A stretch of 64,000 bases of DNA from Tritonibacter mobilis (GCF_001681715.1 NZ_LNWY01000013.1:19522-83521); one strand, 5' to 3'. Positions 8,513 to 19,811 are shown, counted from the stretch's first letter. Notes: generated by a model not told the origin, from the sequence alone. Made by a program: numbers and translations.

Positions 8513-9949
8513 TCAGTTGACCAGCATGGCCGCCGCAGAGGCCGCAGCACCTTCCAGCCCGAAGGTGGTGATAACCCCCACCAGCATCAGCGCCGCACCA
8601 ACTGTAAAGAAGGCCAGCAGCACCGGCGAGCGGGAAGTTTCCACGTCATCGCCCTCAGAGCCGAAGTACATGAAGAACACGATGCGCAGGTAGTAGTAGG
8701 CCCCGATCACCGAGGCGATCACACCGGCAATGGCGAGCCATGCCATGTCCGCCTCGACCGCGGCGCGCAGCACGAAGAACTTGCCAAAGAAGCCCAGCAT
8801 CGGTGGCACGCCCGCAAGCGAGAACAACAGCACCAGCATGCCAAGCGCGCGGCCCGGCTCACGTTTGGCGTATTGATTCAGCGCGGCGATGTCGGTGACG
8901 GGTTTGCCATCGCGGTGCAGCATCATGATGAAGGCAAAAGTGCCGATATTCATCGCCACATAGATCGACATGTAGATCAGCAGCGCCTGCACACCCAGCG
9001 CAGTGCCCGCCGCCAGACCGATCAGCGCATAGCCCATATGGGCAATCGACGAATAGGCCATCAGGCGTTTGAGGTCAGTCTGGCCAATGGCCGCAACCGC
9101 GCCGAGGAACATCGACAACACCGACAGGAGCGCGATGACCTGGCTCCAGTCCTCGATCGCGTAGCCAAAGGCATCATGCAACACGCGGGCAAAGAGACCC
9201 ATCGCGGCCACTTTGGGTGCGGAGGCAAAGAAGGCGGTGACCGGGGTCGGCGCGCCCTCGTAGACGTCCGGCGTCCACATGTGGAACGGCACCGCAGAGA
9301 CCTTGAACGCCATGCCGGAGATCAGGAAGACGATCCCGAACAACAGGCCGATTGAGACCTCACCATGCTGGGCAACCTCGATGATGCCTGCAAATTTGGT
9401 GGTGCCCGCGAAGCCATAGACCAGCGACGCGCCATAGAGCAGCAGACCGGAAGAGAGCGCGCCAAGTACGAAATACTTGAGGCCCGCCTCGGTGGATTTG
9501 ATGCTGTCGCGGCGCAGAGCGGCGACCACATAGAGCGCCAGCGATTGCAGCTCCAGCCCCATATAAAGCGCCATCAGATCGCCTGCGGAGACCATCACCA
9601 TCATGCCGATGACAGAGAGCGCGATCAGGATCGGGTACTCAAACCGCAGCATGCCGCGTTTGGACATGTAGTCCTGCCCCATCACCATCACGGCGGCGGC
9701 AGAGAACAGGATCGCCACTTTGGCAAAGCGCGCAAAGGCGTCATTGACGATCATGCCGCCAAAGGCCTCGGTGGCACCGGAACCGGAGGTTCCGATCCAG
9801 ATGCCCAGCACCACCATCAGCGCGGCGGTCACCCACACGAGCATCGGCGCCAGCTTGTCCTTGACGGTGTAGACAGCCCCGAGCAGCGCCGCCATCGAGA
9901 AGACGGCGAGGATGATCTCGGGCAGGATCACGGAGAGATCAGCTTGCAT
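8513..9949 (-). CDS. nuoN: NADH-quinone oxidoreductase subunit N
   Basis: A 478-residue polytopic antiporter-like subunit of the complex I membrane arm. The Mrp-antiporter core is clear ([59 protein letters not shown]), carrying the conserved membrane Glu and Lys/His residues of the proton channel. Length is as in Paracoccus Nqo14. Start [13 protein letters not shown] at 9949. It is the last nuo gene, 12 nt after nuoM and just upstream of the operon terminator. Confidence 0.97.
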   Translation of the reverse strand: MQADLSVILPEIILAVFSMAALLGAVYTVKDKLAPMLVWVTAALMVVLGIWIGTSGSGATEAFGGMIVNDAFARFAKVAILFSAAAVMVMGQDYMSKRGMLRFEYPILIALSVIGMMVMVSAGDLMALYMGLELQSLALYVVAALRRDSIKSTEAGLKYFVLGALSSGLLLYGASLVYGFAGTTKFAGIIEVAQHGEVSIGLLFGIVFLISGMAFKVSAVPFHMWTPDVYEGAPTPVTAFFASAPKVAAMGLFARVLHDAFGYAIEDWSQVIALLSVLSMFLGAVAAIGQTDLKRLMAYSSIAHMGYALIGLAAGTALGVQALLIYMSIYVAMNIGTFAFIMMLHRDGKPVTDIAALNQYAKREPGRALGMLVLLFSLAGVPPMLGFFGKFFVLRAAVEADMAWLAIAGVIASVIGAYYYLRIVFFMYFGSEGDDVETSRSPVLLAFFTVGAALMLVGVITTFGLEGAAASAAAMLVN

Positions 9950-9961
9950 CTCATCAGCTCC

Positions 9962-11527
9962 TTAGTGGGAATTGGTGGCGGCGACATCGACCTCGGCGGC
10001 ATCCCAGAGGGGCCCCGCGTCGGCAACGGCCGTGTTGACGGATTGCACCAGCGCTTCGGTCGAGGGACCGATCACATCAGTGACGACGGAAGGGTAGATC
10101 CCCAGCAAGAGTGTCATTGCGACCAGTGGTGCAAAGATCCATTTCTCGCGGGCATTCATGTCCTTGATACTCTTGAGGCTTTCCTTGATCAGATCGCCAA
10201 AGACCACCCGACGATAGAGCCAGAGCGCATAGCAGGCCGAGAAGATCACGCCCGTGGTGGCCACAAAGGCAACCCAGGTGTTTTCCTGAAAGACACCCAT
10301 CAAGGTCAGGAATTCCCCGATAAAGCCTGAGGTGCCCGGCAGGCCGACGTTGCCCATGGTGAAGAACATGAAGACCAGCGCATAGGCGGGCATGCGGATC
10401 ACCAGACCGCCATAAGCGTCGATGTCGCGGGTATGCATGCGGTCATAGATGACGCCCACACAAAGGAAGAGAGCGGCAGAGATGAAGCCGTGACTCAGCA
10501 TCTGGAAGATCGCCCCATCCACACCCTGCTGGTTCGCCGCAAAGATGCCCATGGTCACAAACCCCATGTGGGCGACCGAGGAATAGGCGATCAGCTTTTT
10601 CATGTCTTCCTGCACCATCGCCACCAGCGAGGTGTAGACAATCGCAATCGCCGACATCCACAGGATCACATCGGTCATCACCTCAGATCCGACAGGGAAC
10701 ATTGGCAAGGAAAAGCGCAGGAAGCCGTAGCCGCCCATCTTCAACAGGATCGCCGCCAGCACCACGGAGCCCGCCGTCGGGGCCTGAACGTGGGCGTCCG
10801 GCAACCATGTGTGCACCGGCCACATCGGCATCTTCACCGCAAAGGAAGCAAAGAAGGCCAGGAACAGCAGCGTCTGCATGCCGCCCAGCACGTGAATGCC
10901 CAACACATTCATGCTTGCATAAGAAAACTCATGCGCCAGCAGCTTGACGATATCGGTGGTGCCCGCATCGAAATACATCGCCACCATCGCCACCAGCATC
11001 AGCACGGAGCCAAAGAAGGTGTAGAGGAAGAATTTGAACGAGGCGTAGATGCGGTCCTTGCCCCCCCAGATGCCGATGATCAGGAACATCGGGATCAGGC
11101 CCGCCTCAAAGAACAGGTAAAAGAGCACCATATCCAGCGCCATGAACACGCCGAGCATCAGCGTTTCCAGCAGCAGGAAGGCGATCATATATTCCTTGAC
11201 GCGGGTGGTGACGGACCAGCTGGCCAGAATGGTCAGCGGCATCACAAAGGTCGTCAGCAGCACAAACAGCACCGAGATGCCATCAACGCCCATCTTATAC
11301 TTCAGGCCAAAGATCCACGCGCGTTCCTCGACGAACTGAAAGCCCGTGTTAGAGGGATCAAACTGAAAATAGATGAACAGTGAGACAAAGAAGGTGATCG
11401 AGGTGGCCATCAGCGCAACATATTTGGCGTTGCGCTGTGCCGCTTCGTCCTCGCCGCGCATCAAGAGCGCCATCACAGCGGCTGCCAATGCGGGAATGAA
11501 AGTTACGATGGAGAGAATATTGTCCAT
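9962..11527 (-). CDS. nuoM: NADH-quinone oxidoreductase subunit M
   Basis: A 521-residue antiporter-like proton-pumping subunit. Typical motifs include [40 protein letters not shown] and [18 protein letters not shown], with the conserved Glu and Lys of the antiporter core. About 14 membrane helices are expected for the family. Its start codon overlaps the nuoL stop by one base, so L and M are coupled. The C-terminal 25 residues are a short alanine-rich tail. Confidence 0.97.
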   Translation of the reverse strand: MDNILSIVTFIPALAAAVMALLMRGEDEAAQRNAKYVALMATSITFFVSLFIYFQFDPSNTGFQFVEERAWIFGLKYKMGVDGISVLFVLLTTFVMPLTILASWSVTTRVKEYMIAFLLLETLMLGVFMALDMVLFYLFFEAGLIPMFLIIGIWGGKDRIYASFKFFLYTFFGSVLMLVAMVAMYFDAGTTDIVKLLAHEFSYASMNVLGIHVLGGMQTLLFLAFFASFAVKMPMWPVHTWLPDAHVQAPTAGSVVLAAILLKMGGYGFLRFSLPMFPVGSEVMTDVILWMSAIAIVYTSLVAMVQEDMKKLIAYSSVAHMGFVTMGIFAANQQGVDGAIFQMLSHGFISAALFLCVGVIYDRMHTRDIDAYGGLVIRMPAYALVFMFFTMGNVGLPGTSGFIGEFLTLMGVFQENTWVAFVATTGVIFSACYALWLYRRVVFGDLIKESLKSIKDMNAREKWIFAPLVAMTLLLGIYPSVVTDVIGPSTEALVQSVNTAVADAGPLWDAAEVDVAATNSH

Positions 11528-13635
11528 CAGTGCGATCCTCCGCCGATCGACATCCAGGTGACGAGGGCTGCGATCCCCAGCACCATCCAGAAGGCATAAG
11601 TGAAGATGTAACCGGACTGAGCCCGGCCAGCGAGACGGGTGAAGAAGGGCACGATCCCCATCGCCACACCGTTGAGGAACCCATCAATGGTCTTGCCGTC
11701 GCCCTTCTTCCAGAAGAAGCGGCCAAGCGCCAGCGCCGGTTTGACAAAGACCACGTTATAAAGCTCGTCAAAGTACCACTTGTTCTTGAGGAACAGGTAG
11801 AGCGGACGCTGCTGCTGCGCGAGGCGTTTGGGCAGCTCCGGTTTCACGATGTAGAAGAGGAACGCCAGACCAAAGCCCAGGAGCATGGCGATGAAGGGCG
11901 AGACCTTCACCCATTTTGGCGCGGCATGGGCGTCATCCAGAACATGGTTGTCCGGTGCCATATAGAGCGCGCCCTCACCCGGTTTGCCTGCAAACACATA
12001 GTGATGTTCGCCCGCTGCTGCGGTCTCTTCGCCATGACCTTCGGGTGCGTCCGTGCCATGTGCTGCAGCCTCGCCTTCTGCGGCGTGACCCTCGGCAGAG
12101 GCCTCGGCCACCGGGATGCCGTAGAATTTGCCCACCTTGTCGGCGTGACCAAAGAAGGAGTTGTACCAGAGCATACCGGCAAACACCGCCCCCAGCGCCA
12201 GAACACCCAGCGGGATCAGCATGACCATCGGGCTTTCATGCGCGTGATCATGGGTGTGCTTGTCGCCGCGCGGCTTGCCGTAGAAGGTCAGGAACATCAG
12301 GCGCCAGCTATAGAACGATGTCATCGCCGCTGCGATTACCAGCATCCAGAAGCCATACATGGAGCCGCCCGCATAGGCGCTCTCGATGATGGCATCTTTG
12401 GACAGGAAGCCTGCAAACCCGATGTGGGTGAGCGGAATGCCAACGCCGGTGATGGCCAGCGTGCCGATCATCATCGCCCAGAAGGTATAGGGGATCTTTT
12501 TGCGCAGGCCGCCGTAGTTCATCATGTCCTGTTCGTGGTGCATCGCGTGAATGACGGAACCAGCCCCAAGGAACAGCATCGCCTTAAAGAACGCGTGGGT
12601 GAACAGGTGGAACATCGCCGCCGAATACATGCCGACGCCTGCGGCCACGAACATGTAGCCCAGCTGCGAGCAGGTCGAGTAGGCGATCACGCGCTTGATG
12701 TCGGTCTGAACCAGACCCACGGTCGCGGCAAAGAACGCGGTGGTGGCACCCAGCACGGTGATAAAGGTGGTCGCTTCGGGCGCAACCTCCATCAAGGGCG
12801 ACATGCGGCACACAAGGAAGACACCCGCGGTCACCATGGTTGCGGCGTGAATGAGTGCCGACACCGGGGTCGGACCTTCCATCGCGTCCGGCAGCCATGT
12901 GTGCAGGATCAGCTGCGCCGATTTCCCCATCGCACCGACAAACAGCAGGAAGGCAATCAGGTTGGCCGCGTTCCAGTCGGTCCAGAGGAACGACACAGTG
13001 GTTTCCGCCAGATCCGGCGTCGCCGCAAAGATCGTGCCAAGGTTGATGCTGTCCGTCAGGAAGAACAGCGCAAAGATCCCGAGCGAAAAGCCAAAATCAC
13101 CGACACGGTTGACGATGAAGGCTTTCATCGCCGCCGCCCCGGCAGAGGGCTTGCGATAGTAAAATCCAATCAGAAGGTAGGAGGCAACGCCCACGCCTTC
13201 CCAGCCGAAGAACATCTGCACCAGGTTGTCGGAGGTCACCAGCATCAGCATCGCGAAAGTGAAGAACGACAGATAGGCAAAGAAGCGCGGCTTGTAGCTC
13301 TCGCCCTCTTTGTACTGCGGGTCGTGATCCATGTAGCCGAAGGAATAAAGATGCACGAGCGCCGACACGGTGGAGATCACGATCAGCATGATCGCGGTCA
13401 ACCGGTCCAGTCGGATCGACCAGGAGGTCGACAGGCTACCGCTCTCGATCCAGCGGAAAATCTCGATGATGCGGGTTTCGCCGTCAAAGGTCAGGAAAGT
13501 CACCCACGACAGAAGCGCCGTGAGGAACAACAGGCCGGTGGCGGTCCACATGGCGGCTTTTTCGCCGATGATCTTATGGCCAAAGCCGCAGATCACCGCC
13601 CCCACCAGCGGGGCAAAGAGGAGAATGGTTTCCAT
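11527..13635 (-). CDS. nuoL: NADH-quinone oxidoreductase subunit L, with His/Glu-rich insert
   Basis: A 702-residue distal antiporter-like subunit, recognised by [40 protein letters not shown] and [19 protein letters not shown]. The C-terminal lateral helix plus last transmembrane helix are present ([19 protein letters not shown] to the end). Two unusual hydrophilic stretches occur in the C-terminal third: a His cluster HTHDHAHES near 455-465 and an Ala/Gly/Glu/His-rich loop around residues 507-545. NuoL of E. coli is shorter (about 613 residues); part of the extra length is typical of alphaproteobacteria. It starts 5 nt after nuoK. Confidence 0.96.
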   Translation of the reverse strand: METILLFAPLVGAVICGFGHKIIGEKAAMWTATGLLFLTALLSWVTFLTFDGETRIIEIFRWIESGSLSTSWSIRLDRLTAIMLIVISTVSALVHLYSFGYMDHDPQYKEGESYKPRFFAYLSFFTFAMLMLVTSDNLVQMFFGWEGVGVASYLLIGFYYRKPSAGAAAMKAFIVNRVGDFGFSLGIFALFFLTDSINLGTIFAATPDLAETTVSFLWTDWNAANLIAFLLFVGAMGKSAQLILHTWLPDAMEGPTPVSALIHAATMVTAGVFLVCRMSPLMEVAPEATTFITVLGATTAFFAATVGLVQTDIKRVIAYSTCSQLGYMFVAAGVGMYSAAMFHLFTHAFFKAMLFLGAGSVIHAMHHEQDMMNYGGLRKKIPYTFWAMMIGTLAITGVGIPLTHIGFAGFLSKDAIIESAYAGGSMYGFWMLVIAAAMTSFYSWRLMFLTFYGKPRGDKHTHDHAHESPMVMLIPLGVLALGAVFAGMLWYNSFFGHADKVGKFYGIPVAEASAEGHAAEGEAAAHGTDAPEGHGEETAAAGEHHYVFAGKPGEGALYMAPDNHVLDDAHAAPKWVKVSPFIAMLLGFGLAFLFYIVKPELPKRLAQQQRPLYLFLKNKWYFDELYNVVFVKPALALGRFFWKKGDGKTIDGFLNGVAMGIVPFFTRLAGRAQSGYIFTYAFWMVLGIAALVTWMSIGGGSH

Positions 13636-13640
13636 CTGGA

Positions 13641-13946
13641 TTAGCCCTTCATCACGTTGATGTCTTCGACAGCGATGGTGCCGCGGTTCCGGAAGAAGCA
13701 GACGAGGATCGCAAGGCCAATCGCGGCCTCAGCGGCGGCGACGGTCAGCACGAACAGCGTGAACACCTGCCCCACCAGATCGCCAAGGAACGACGAGAAG
13801 GCGACGAGGTTGATGTTCACGGCCAGCAGCATGAGTTCGATGCTCATCAAAAGGATGATCACGTTCTTGCGGTTCAGGAAGAGCCCGAAAATGCCGATAA
13901 CGAACAGCGTCGCCGCGACGGTGAGATAATGTTCAAGTCCGATCAT
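13641..13946 (-). CDS. nuoK: NADH-quinone oxidoreductase subunit K
   Basis: A 101-residue subunit with three membrane helices. The conserved intramembrane glutamates are in [20 protein letters not shown] and [20 protein letters not shown]. Start [19 protein letters not shown] at 13946, 3 nt after the nuoJ stop. Confidence 0.97.
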   Translation of the reverse strand: MIGLEHYLTVAATLFVIGIFGLFLNRKNVIILLMSIELMLLAVNINLVAFSSFLGDLVGQVFTLFVLTVAAAEAAIGLAILVCFFRNRGTIAVEDINVMKG

Positions 13947-13949
13947 CGA

Positions 13950-14552
13950 TCAAAGCCCCTGCCCCGGTTTGATGTCCTTGAGCTCCATTGCCTTGGCCGG
14001 GTCGCGATACATCTGGGCGAGCACGTCCTGACGCTTCACATCCTGGCGGTGGCGCAGGGTCAGAACGATGGCACCGATCATGGCCACCAGAAGGATCAGA
14101 CCCGCAAGCTGGAACAGAAGGAAATATTGGTCGTAGATAATGAGGCCAAGCGCCTCGGTGTTGTGCCGATCAACGGGGATCGGCTGGCTCAGATTCTGCG
14201 CCACGTCATGCGCGCTCTCCCACGAGCCATAGGCGATCACGAACTGCATCAGGATCACCAGCCCGATCAGCAGTGCCAGCGGCATGTAGCGGGCCATTTC
14301 GGCCTTGAGCTCGGCAAAGTCCACGTCGAGCATCATCACCACAAAGAGGAACAGCACCGCGACCGCGCCCACGTAGACGATCACCAGCAACATGGCGACA
14401 AATTCCGCCCCCAGCAGCACAAACAGCCCGGCCGAGGAAATAAACGCCAGGATCAGCCACAGCACCGAATGCACTGGCTGACGGCTGATCACAGTGAACA
14501 GCCCGCCGGTGATGGCGCTGATGGCGAAGAGGTAAAAGGCAAACACGCTCAT
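13950..14552 (-). CDS. nuoJ: NADH-quinone oxidoreductase subunit J
   Basis: A 200-residue subunit with five predicted membrane helices. The first half carries [20 protein letters not shown] and the hallmark [20 protein letters not shown] (the pi-bulge helix 3). The C-terminal tail ([20 protein letters not shown]) is cytoplasmic-type and typical of alphaproteobacteria. Its start overlaps the stop of the preceding carboxymuconolactone-decarboxylase-like gene by 4 nt, so expression is coupled to that non-subunit gene. Confidence 0.96.
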   Translation of the reverse strand: MSVFAFYLFAISAITGGLFTVISRQPVHSVLWLILAFISSAGLFVLLGAEFVAMLLVIVYVGAVAVLFLFVVMMLDVDFAELKAEMARYMPLALLIGLVILMQFVIAYGSWESAHDVAQNLSQPIPVDRHNTEALGLIIYDQYFLLFQLAGLILLVAMIGAIVLTLRHRQDVKRQDVLAQMYRDPAKAMELKDIKPGQGL

Positions 14553-14959
14553 GTCTCATCGTCCCCTTTGTCGTCCATGACCTCCTGCGCCAAATCCATG
14601 GCGCGGGTCATGGCCGGAATGCCGGCAAACACCGACATCTGTCCGATCGTTTCAACGATCTCTTGTTTCTTCGCGCCCGCCGCAAGAGCGTGGCGCACGG
14701 TCTGACGCACGGCCGTATCGGCCTGCGCGCCCTGCATGGTCAACCCCGCCAGCGTCAGCAGCAGCCGGGTTTTGGCATCAAGCCCGTCTTTGTTGACGGT
14801 GTTGCCGAACATCATCTCCATGACCTCTTTGGGCATGGTGGGCCAGAGCGCCTCAAACCCTTTGGGAGAGAAACTCTCAAGCGCAGGATTGAGGGCCTTC
14901 GCCATCTCCTGCGCCTGGGCCATCATGGCCTCGAAAGGGTTTTTCGGCGTCTCACTCAT
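14549..14959 (-). CDS. Carboxymuconolactone decarboxylase-fold protein in the nuo operon
   Basis: A 136-residue, all-helical, cytoplasmic-type protein. Residues 55-125 match the CMD/AhpD fold ([20 protein letters not shown], then [20 protein letters not shown] and [10 protein letters not shown]). It contains no cysteine at all, so the CxxC peroxidase centre of AhpD is absent and the protein cannot be a thiol peroxidase of that kind. The N-terminal 45 residues ([20 protein letters not shown]) are extra and amphipathic. It overlaps both neighbours, nuoI and nuoJ, by 4 nt each, so it is obligatorily co-translated with complex I. Its role is unknown; a chaperone or assembly factor is a guess. Confidence 0.75.
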   Translation of the reverse strand: MSETPKNPFEAMMAQAQEMAKALNPALESFSPKGFEALWPTMPKEVMEMMFGNTVNKDGLDAKTRLLLTLAGLTMQGAQADTAVRQTVRHALAAGAKKQEIVETIGQMSVFAGIPAMTRAMDLAQEVMDDKGDDET

Positions 14960-15450
14960 CTGTACGGTGCGTCCAGCTCAAGGTTGCGGGCAATCTCGGC
15001 TTCCCAGCGCTCGCCATTGGCCAGAAGCTTGTCCTTGTCGTAGAACAGCTCCTCGCGGGTCTCGGTGGCGAATTCAAAATTCGGCCCCTCGACAATGGCG
15101 TCCACCGGACAGGCCTCCTGGCAGAAACCGCAGTAGATGCATTTGGTCATATCGATGTCGTAGCGCGTGGTGCGGCGGCTGCCGTCCTCGCGCGGTTCGG
15201 CATCAATGGTGATGGCCTGCGCCGGGCAGATCGCCTCGCAGAGTTTGCAGGCAATGCAGCGTTCCTCGCCGTTGGGGTAGCGACGCAGCGCGTGCTCGCC
15301 GCGAAACCGCGGGCTGAGCGGGCCTTTTTCATGCGGGTAGTTCAGGGTCGCCTTGGGGGCGAAGAAATACTTCAGCCCCAGTTTGAACCCCTGCCACACG
15401 TCTTGCAGCAGGAAGTATTTGGCGGCGCGGGTGTAATCGATTTGGGTCAT
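14956..15450 (-). CDS. nuoI: NADH-quinone oxidoreductase subunit I
   Basis: A 164-residue peripheral-arm subunit with two ferredoxin-type 4Fe-4S motifs, [16 protein letters not shown] and [16 protein letters not shown], holding clusters N6a and N6b. The start [15 protein letters not shown] at 15450 matches family N-termini and lies 1 nt from the nuoH stop; an upstream in-frame ATG at 15510 would lie inside nuoH and is rejected. The C-terminus overlaps the CMD-like gene by 4 nt. Confidence 0.96.
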   Translation of the reverse strand: MTQIDYTRAAKYFLLQDVWQGFKLGLKYFFAPKATLNYPHEKGPLSPRFRGEHALRRYPNGEERCIACKLCEAICPAQAITIDAEPREDGSRRTTRYDIDMTKCIYCGFCQEACPVDAIVEGPNFEFATETREELFYDKDKLLANGERWEAEIARNLELDAPYR

Positions 15451-15451
15451 A

Positions 15452-16489
15452 TCAGCCTCCTGTGCTCCAGCGGGCGAACGCCCCCCAGAACCAATCGAAA
15501 CGTGCGGCAAAGGCCACGAAGACCACCCAGATCAGGCTGAACGGCAGGAAGACTTTCCAGCCCAGACGCATCAGCTGGTCGTAGCGGTAGCGCGGGGTGA
15601 TGGCCTTGACCATGGCAAAGAGGAAGAAGAAGAACGCCATCTTTGCGATCATCCACAGCGGGCTGTCCGGCAGGAATGGCACCGGCGACAGCCAGCCACC
15701 AAAGAACAACAGCGAGGTGAGCGCGCACATCAGGAAGATGGCGATGTATTCACCGGCCATGAACAACAGGAACGGCGTCGAGGAGTATTCCACCTGATAG
15801 CCTGCCACCAGTTCGGACTCCGCTTCGGGAAGGTCGAACGGTGGACGGTTGGTTTCCGCAAGGCAGGAGATGAAGAACAGGAACACCATCGGGAAATGCG
15901 GCAGCCAGTACCAGTTAAACAGGCCTGCATTGCCGTCCTGTGCCCGCACGATGTCGCCAAAGTTCATGCTGCCTGTCGACAGGATCACACCAATGATGAT
16001 GAGGCCGATGGAGACCTCATAGGAAATCATCTGCGCCGCAGAGCGCAAGGAGCCAAGGAACGGGTATTTGGAGTTCGACGCCCAGCCGCCCATGATGACG
16101 CCGTAGACCTCAAGCGAGGAGACCGCGAACACATAGAGGATGGCGACGTTGATGTCCGAGAGCACCCATGTGTCGTTGAACGGGATCACCGCCCAGGCGA
16201 TCATCGCCAACACGAATGAGGTGAGCGGCGCCATGATAAACACGGTCCGGTCAGAGCCAGCCGGGATGACCACCTCCTTGACCACGTATTTCAGCGCATC
16301 CGCGACGGTCTGCAACAGGCCATAGACGCCCACCACATTGGGACCGCGCCGCATCTGGACAGCCGCCCAGATTTTACGGTCGCCGTAGACAAGGAACAGA
16401 AGCGAGATCATCACAAAGGCGACAACCGCCAGGGTCTGCGCCAGGATGATGACAGCAATGCCGCCTGGGGTGTTAAAGAATTCAGCCAT
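15452..16489 (-). CDS. nuoH: NADH-quinone oxidoreductase subunit H
   Basis: A 345-residue membrane subunit forming part of the quinone chamber. Signature segments: [40 protein letters not shown], and [20 protein letters not shown] with the acidic quinone-site residues. About eight to nine membrane helices. It starts [18 protein letters not shown], 6 nt downstream of a small lipoprotein gene that separates it from nuoG. Confidence 0.97.
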   Translation of the reverse strand: MAEFFNTPGGIAVIILAQTLAVVAFVMISLLFLVYGDRKIWAAVQMRRGPNVVGVYGLLQTVADALKYVVKEVVIPAGSDRTVFIMAPLTSFVLAMIAWAVIPFNDTWVLSDINVAILYVFAVSSLEVYGVIMGGWASNSKYPFLGSLRSAAQMISYEVSIGLIIIGVILSTGSMNFGDIVRAQDGNAGLFNWYWLPHFPMVFLFFISCLAETNRPPFDLPEAESELVAGYQVEYSSTPFLLFMAGEYIAIFLMCALTSLLFFGGWLSPVPFLPDSPLWMIAKMAFFFFLFAMVKAITPRYRYDQLMRLGWKVFLPFSLIWVVFVAFAARFDWFWGAFARWSTGG

Positions 16490-16495
16490 GGGTCC

Positions 16496-16888
16496 TCACA
16501 CCGTAGGTATTCCGTTTGCCTTGCAGTCCTGCACCACGACTTCGGCGTCGAGCGTGCGCAAACCGCGCGGTAAGGCTGGCGAGATGGTGTAGACCGCATC
16601 GGCCTTCCAAATACCAGCCTCTTGTTTCGTTTTTGTGCGCACATGACGCGCAAAGCCGTATCCCCGGATCAGCGCATATTGTGCTGCCGCGCAATCGGCA
16701 TAATCGTTCAGATCCTCAAGCGCCCCAACCCGGTCCATGGTGACATGGAACTGCACCAGATCCCCATCGAGGAGGCTGGTGTCCACGCCCAGATAATCGG
16801 GCGCGGCGCGGCTCACCTCATCGCCCGACACATCCGTGCAGGCCATGAGGGCAAGCCCCGCGAGCGATATGAGCGCCGCCCGGATCAC
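16496..16888 (-). CDS. Small lipoprotein between nuoG and nuoH
   Basis: A 130-residue predicted lipoprotein. Residues 1-16 are a signal peptide with lipobox LMAC (Cys17). The mature part has exactly two further cysteines (YADCAAAQY and VVQDCKANG), suited to one disulfide in the periplasm, and an internal [20 protein letters not shown] segment. I do not recognise a family. Its start overlaps the nuoG stop by 4 nt and its end is 6 nt before nuoH, so it is translated as part of complex I. A similar unidentified reading frame set exists in the Paracoccus nqo cluster; function there was not assigned to my knowledge. Confidence 0.72.
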   Translation of the reverse strand: MIRAALISLAGLALMACTDVSGDEVSRAAPDYLGVDTSLLDGDLVQFHVTMDRVGALEDLNDYADCAAAQYALIRGYGFARHVRTKTKQEAGIWKADAVYTISPALPRGLRTLDAEVVVQDCKANGIPTV

Positions 16889-18903
16889 TCTGCCGCAATC
16901 GCCGTGTCGCGACGCGCCTTGGCCTGAGCGGAGAGCTCTGCCATCAGCTGCGATGCGCGCGCAATCGGGTTGGTCAGGTAGAAGTCTTTGACCGCAGGCA
17001 GGAAGTCCGCCTTGCCGAGTTTTTCAACCGGCAGCGCCTCGCCGTCATTGGCAACAACGCGATCGACCTTGGCCAGATGCGGGACGTCTTTGATCAGCGC
17101 CTTGCGCAGTTGCGCGAGGCTGTCATAGGGCAGTTTTGCATCGAGTTCCGCCGACAGCGCCCGCAGGATGGCCCAGTTTTCTTTGGCCTCGCCCGGAGCA
17201 AAACCTGCGCGCATGGCAAGCTGCGGACGGCCCTCGGTGTTCACGAACAGGCCGTTTTCTTCGGTATAGGCTGCACCAGGCAGGATCACATCGGCACGGT
17301 GCGCACCACGGTCGCCGTGGCTGCCCTGATAGATCACAAATGCGCCTGCATCAATTTCGACCTCATCGGCTCCGAGGTTGTAGATCACATCTGCACCGTC
17401 AATCGCAGCAGCTACGCCGCCCTCGGTGACAGCCCCGATGTCCATAGCACCGACACGGGCGGCGGCGCTGTGCAGGATCATCAGCTTGGAGCCGGTATCT
17501 GCCGCGAGTTTCTGCGCGGCGGCCAAAACGGCCAGACCATCAGCCTCACGCAGAGCACCCTGCCCCACGATCACCACGGAGGGCGCCTCCAGCACCGCAC
17601 CGTAGTCTTTGTTCAACAGCCCCTCGAGCGCGGCACGATCGGTGCCCACATGGGCGTAATCATAGGTCAGATCCACTGCAGGGCCGACAAGCCCCACTTG
17701 CGCGCCTTTGAGCCATGCCTTGCGGATGCGGGCGTTCAGCACCGGAGCCTCATTGCGAGGATCGGTGCCGATCAGCTGGATAAACTTGGCGTTATCAATG
17801 TCTTCGATGGTGGCGGTGCCGACATATGCGGCGCGGTTGCCGATGGGCAGACGCGCATTATCGGTGCGGCATTCGACCTTACCCTCAAGGCTCTCGATCA
17901 GGTTTTTCAGCGCATAGGCCGCCTCAACCGGGACCAGATCACCGATCAGACCTGCGACTTTCTTGCCCTTCATCGCAGTGGCGACAGCCTCCAGCGCCTC
18001 GGGCCATGTGGCGGGCTTCAGTTTGCCTTCCACGCGCACATAGGGGCGGTCCAGACGTTGGCGACGCAGACCATCCCAGACAAAACGGGTCTTATCAGAG
18101 ATCCATTCTTCGTTCACGCCATCATGGTTGCGCGGCAGAATGCGCATCACTTCGCGGCCCTTGGTGTCCACGCGGATGTTCGATCCCAGCGCGTCCATCA
18201 CGTCGATGGTCTCGGTCTTGGTCAGTTCCCACGGGCGGGCGGTAAAGGCATAGGGTTTCGAGGTCAGCGCACCCACCGGGCAGAGATCAATGATATTGCC
18301 CTGCAGGTTCGAATCCAGCGTCTCGTTCAGATAGGAGGTGATCTCCGCATCCTCGCCGCGACCGGTCTGGCCCATCTGGGAGATGCCCGCGACCTCGGTC
18401 GTGAAGCGCACGCAGCGGGTGCAGGAGATGCAGCGGGTCATTGCGGTGCCCACAAGCGGGCCGAGGTTCAGATCGTCAACCGCGCGCTTCGGCTCGCGGA
18501 AGCGAGAGAAGTCAACGCCGTAGGCCATCGCCTGATCTTGCAGGTCGCATTCGCCGCCCTGATCGCAGATCGGACAATCGAGCGGGTGGTTGATCAGGAG
18601 GAACTCCATCACCCCTTCGCGTGCCTTTTTCACCATCGGTGAATTGGTCTTCACCTGCGGCGCTTGCCCCTCGGGACCGGGGCGCAGATCGCGCACCTGC
18701 ATCGCGCAGGAGGCGGCGGGCTTGGGCGGGCCGCCGACGACCTCCACAAGGCACATACGACAGTTGCCCGCAATCGAGAGACGCTCGTGGTAGCAGAAGC
18801 GCGGGATCTCGATCCCGGCCTGCTCGCAGGCTTGGATCAGGGTCATCGCCCCGTCGACTTCGATCTCGGTTCCGTCAATGTTGATCTTGCGGAGGTCAGA
18901 CAT
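16885..18903 (-). CDS. nuoG: NADH-quinone oxidoreductase subunit G
   Basis: A 672-residue large subunit. The N-terminal 2Fe-2S ferredoxin domain has [19 protein letters not shown]; the N5 cluster region is [17 protein letters not shown] with its upstream His; the N4 site is [17 protein letters not shown] degenerate molybdopterin-oxidoreductase-like domain follows from about residue 220. The fourth N7-type cluster Cys motif seen in some bacteria is not apparent, as in mitochondrial-type enzymes. Start [20 protein letters not shown], 3 nt after the upstream DUF5333-like gene. Confidence 0.96.
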   Translation of the reverse strand: MSDLRKINIDGTEIEVDGAMTLIQACEQAGIEIPRFCYHERLSIAGNCRMCLVEVVGGPPKPAASCAMQVRDLRPGPEGQAPQVKTNSPMVKKAREGVMEFLLINHPLDCPICDQGGECDLQDQAMAYGVDFSRFREPKRAVDDLNLGPLVGTAMTRCISCTRCVRFTTEVAGISQMGQTGRGEDAEITSYLNETLDSNLQGNIIDLCPVGALTSKPYAFTARPWELTKTETIDVMDALGSNIRVDTKGREVMRILPRNHDGVNEEWISDKTRFVWDGLRRQRLDRPYVRVEGKLKPATWPEALEAVATAMKGKKVAGLIGDLVPVEAAYALKNLIESLEGKVECRTDNARLPIGNRAAYVGTATIEDIDNAKFIQLIGTDPRNEAPVLNARIRKAWLKGAQVGLVGPAVDLTYDYAHVGTDRAALEGLLNKDYGAVLEAPSVVIVGQGALREADGLAVLAAAQKLAADTGSKLMILHSAAARVGAMDIGAVTEGGVAAAIDGADVIYNLGADEVEIDAGAFVIYQGSHGDRGAHRADVILPGAAYTEENGLFVNTEGRPQLAMRAGFAPGEAKENWAILRALSAELDAKLPYDSLAQLRKALIKDVPHLAKVDRVVANDGEALPVEKLGKADFLPAVKDFYLTNPIARASQLMAELSAQAKARRDTAIAAE

Positions 18904-18906
18904 GGT

Positions 18907-19356
18907 CTATTTCGCCCTCAGTAACACGCCGATCGCGCTGTTTTTCTTAATTTCCGCCAGCCCGTAGGCGCAGAATGTTTCTGGCTGGTCCAGTTTGACC
19001 CCTGCCTGCCGCAGCAAGCGCTCGCCCTTGGCGCGCATCCGAGATTTTTCCTGGTCCGACTTGATGTAAGACTTAATTTCAGCGTCGCTGTAGCCAAGCG
19101 CATTGGCGCGCGCGCGGATCTGATAGAGCTGGTTCAGCCCTTTGAGCGTGCGGGGCGCGAGGCGATCACATTGATCGGCCACTTCGCTGGCCACGGCCAC
19201 GGCAAAGAGCGGATCCTCGATTTCCTGCACATCGCGCAACGACGGCCTGGCCTCGCCCGCGCTGGCACCAAAGGCCAGAAGCAGGGCCGCCAAAGCCGCC
19301 AGAGAGGTGGCCATCACAGCGGTGCGTGCCGGGGAAATGGCAATTGATTCAGACAT
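18907..19356 (-). CDS. DUF5333-like exported protein in the nuo operon
   Basis: A 149-residue protein with an N-terminal hydrophobic signal/anchor (about residues 12-33, ending FGASAGEARPS). The mature part is helical and contains exactly two cysteines (VADQCDRLAP and ETFCAYGLAE). It resembles Rhodobacterales proteins I recall as DUF5333, normally found beside nuoG; the assignment is from memory. The start at 19356 is set by AAAGGAG seven bases upstream; a longer frame to 19458 would run through a 21-bp palindrome and into the preceding gene. The stop is 3 nt from nuoG. Confidence 0.72.
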   Translation of the reverse strand: MSESIAISPARTAVMATSLAALAALLLAFGASAGEARPSLRDVQEIEDPLFAVAVASEVADQCDRLAPRTLKGLNQLYQIRARANALGYSDAEIKSYIKSDQEKSRMRAKGERLLRQAGVKLDQPETFCAYGLAEIKKNSAIGVLLRAK

Positions 19357-19368
19357 GTCAGACTCCTT

Positions 19369-19389
19369 TGTGGTTCTGACAGAACCACA
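19369..19389. promoter_or_regulatory. Perfect 21-bp inverted repeat before the DUF5333-like gene
   Basis: TGTGGTTCTG and CAGAACCACA flank a single A. On the minus strand it directly abuts the AAAGGAG ribosome-binding site of the DUF5333-like gene. As RNA it would fold into an 8-bp stem with a 5-nt loop next to the Shine-Dalgarno. It could be an internal mRNA-processing or stabilising stem, a translational control hairpin, or a repressor operator for an internal promoter. Confidence 0.6.
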
Positions 19390-19454
19390 GGAGTGAGACG
19401 CGCTGTTATTCAATAACGCCCCGCCGAACCGGCCATGATATGCCGATCTGCGCA

Positions 19455-19811
19455 TCAAGACTCGCAGCTTCCCGTGTAGATCGCATCGCTCTTGTCGAGC
19501 TGGATCTTATAGTTGCCCTCGGCGTCCAGCGCGATGTTGGTCCAATCAAACCGCGAGGTGCCGTAGTTTTCTATACAGTAGCGTTTGGCCTCGTGATCGG
19601 CAGCCGCCAGCGCACCACGCTGGGATCGCAGCGCATCACGCACCTCGACGCGGAAATTCGCGAGGGTCTCTTTTTTGTTGATCGCTTTGACGCTTGTGCG
19701 GAACGCGATGCCGTCGAACCGCATGCGCTTGTCCTCGCGGGTTTTGCCGCCACAGGCCGCAAGCCCGACCGAGGCCGCCAATATCAGCGTTAAAGTAAAA
19801 CGTGAGGTCAT
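19455..19811 (-). CDS. Small lipoprotein between nuoF and nuoG
   Basis: A 118-residue predicted lipoprotein: MTSRFTLTLILAASVGLAAC, lipobox LAAC at Cys20, then GGKTRED. The mature part is basic and carries exactly two cysteines (EAKRYCIENYG and the C-terminal TGSCES), so one periplasmic disulfide is possible. No family recognised. ATG at 19811 is preferred because GAAGAG lies 6 nt upstream; an ATG two codons earlier (19817) is too close to that site. It follows nuoF by 15 nt and precedes a 98-bp gap that holds the inverted repeat. Confidence 0.7.
   Translation of the reverse strand: MTSRFTLTLILAASVGLAACGGKTREDKRMRFDGIAFRTSVKAINKKETLANFRVEVRDALRSQRGALAAADHEAKRYCIENYGTSRFDWTNIALDAEGNYKIQLDKSDAIYTGSCES

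Noticed and set aside
11530..13644. A very long open frame on the plus strand opposite nuoL
   Set aside because: Its product is Arg/His/Gln-rich, has no recognisable fold, and is the usual antisense shadow of a GC-rich gene; nuoL on the other strand is unmistakable.
18304..18318. A GGTTCGAATCC string resembling a tRNA T-arm
   Set aside because: It lies inside the nuoG coding sequence and no acceptor, D-arm or anticodon arm can be formed around it.
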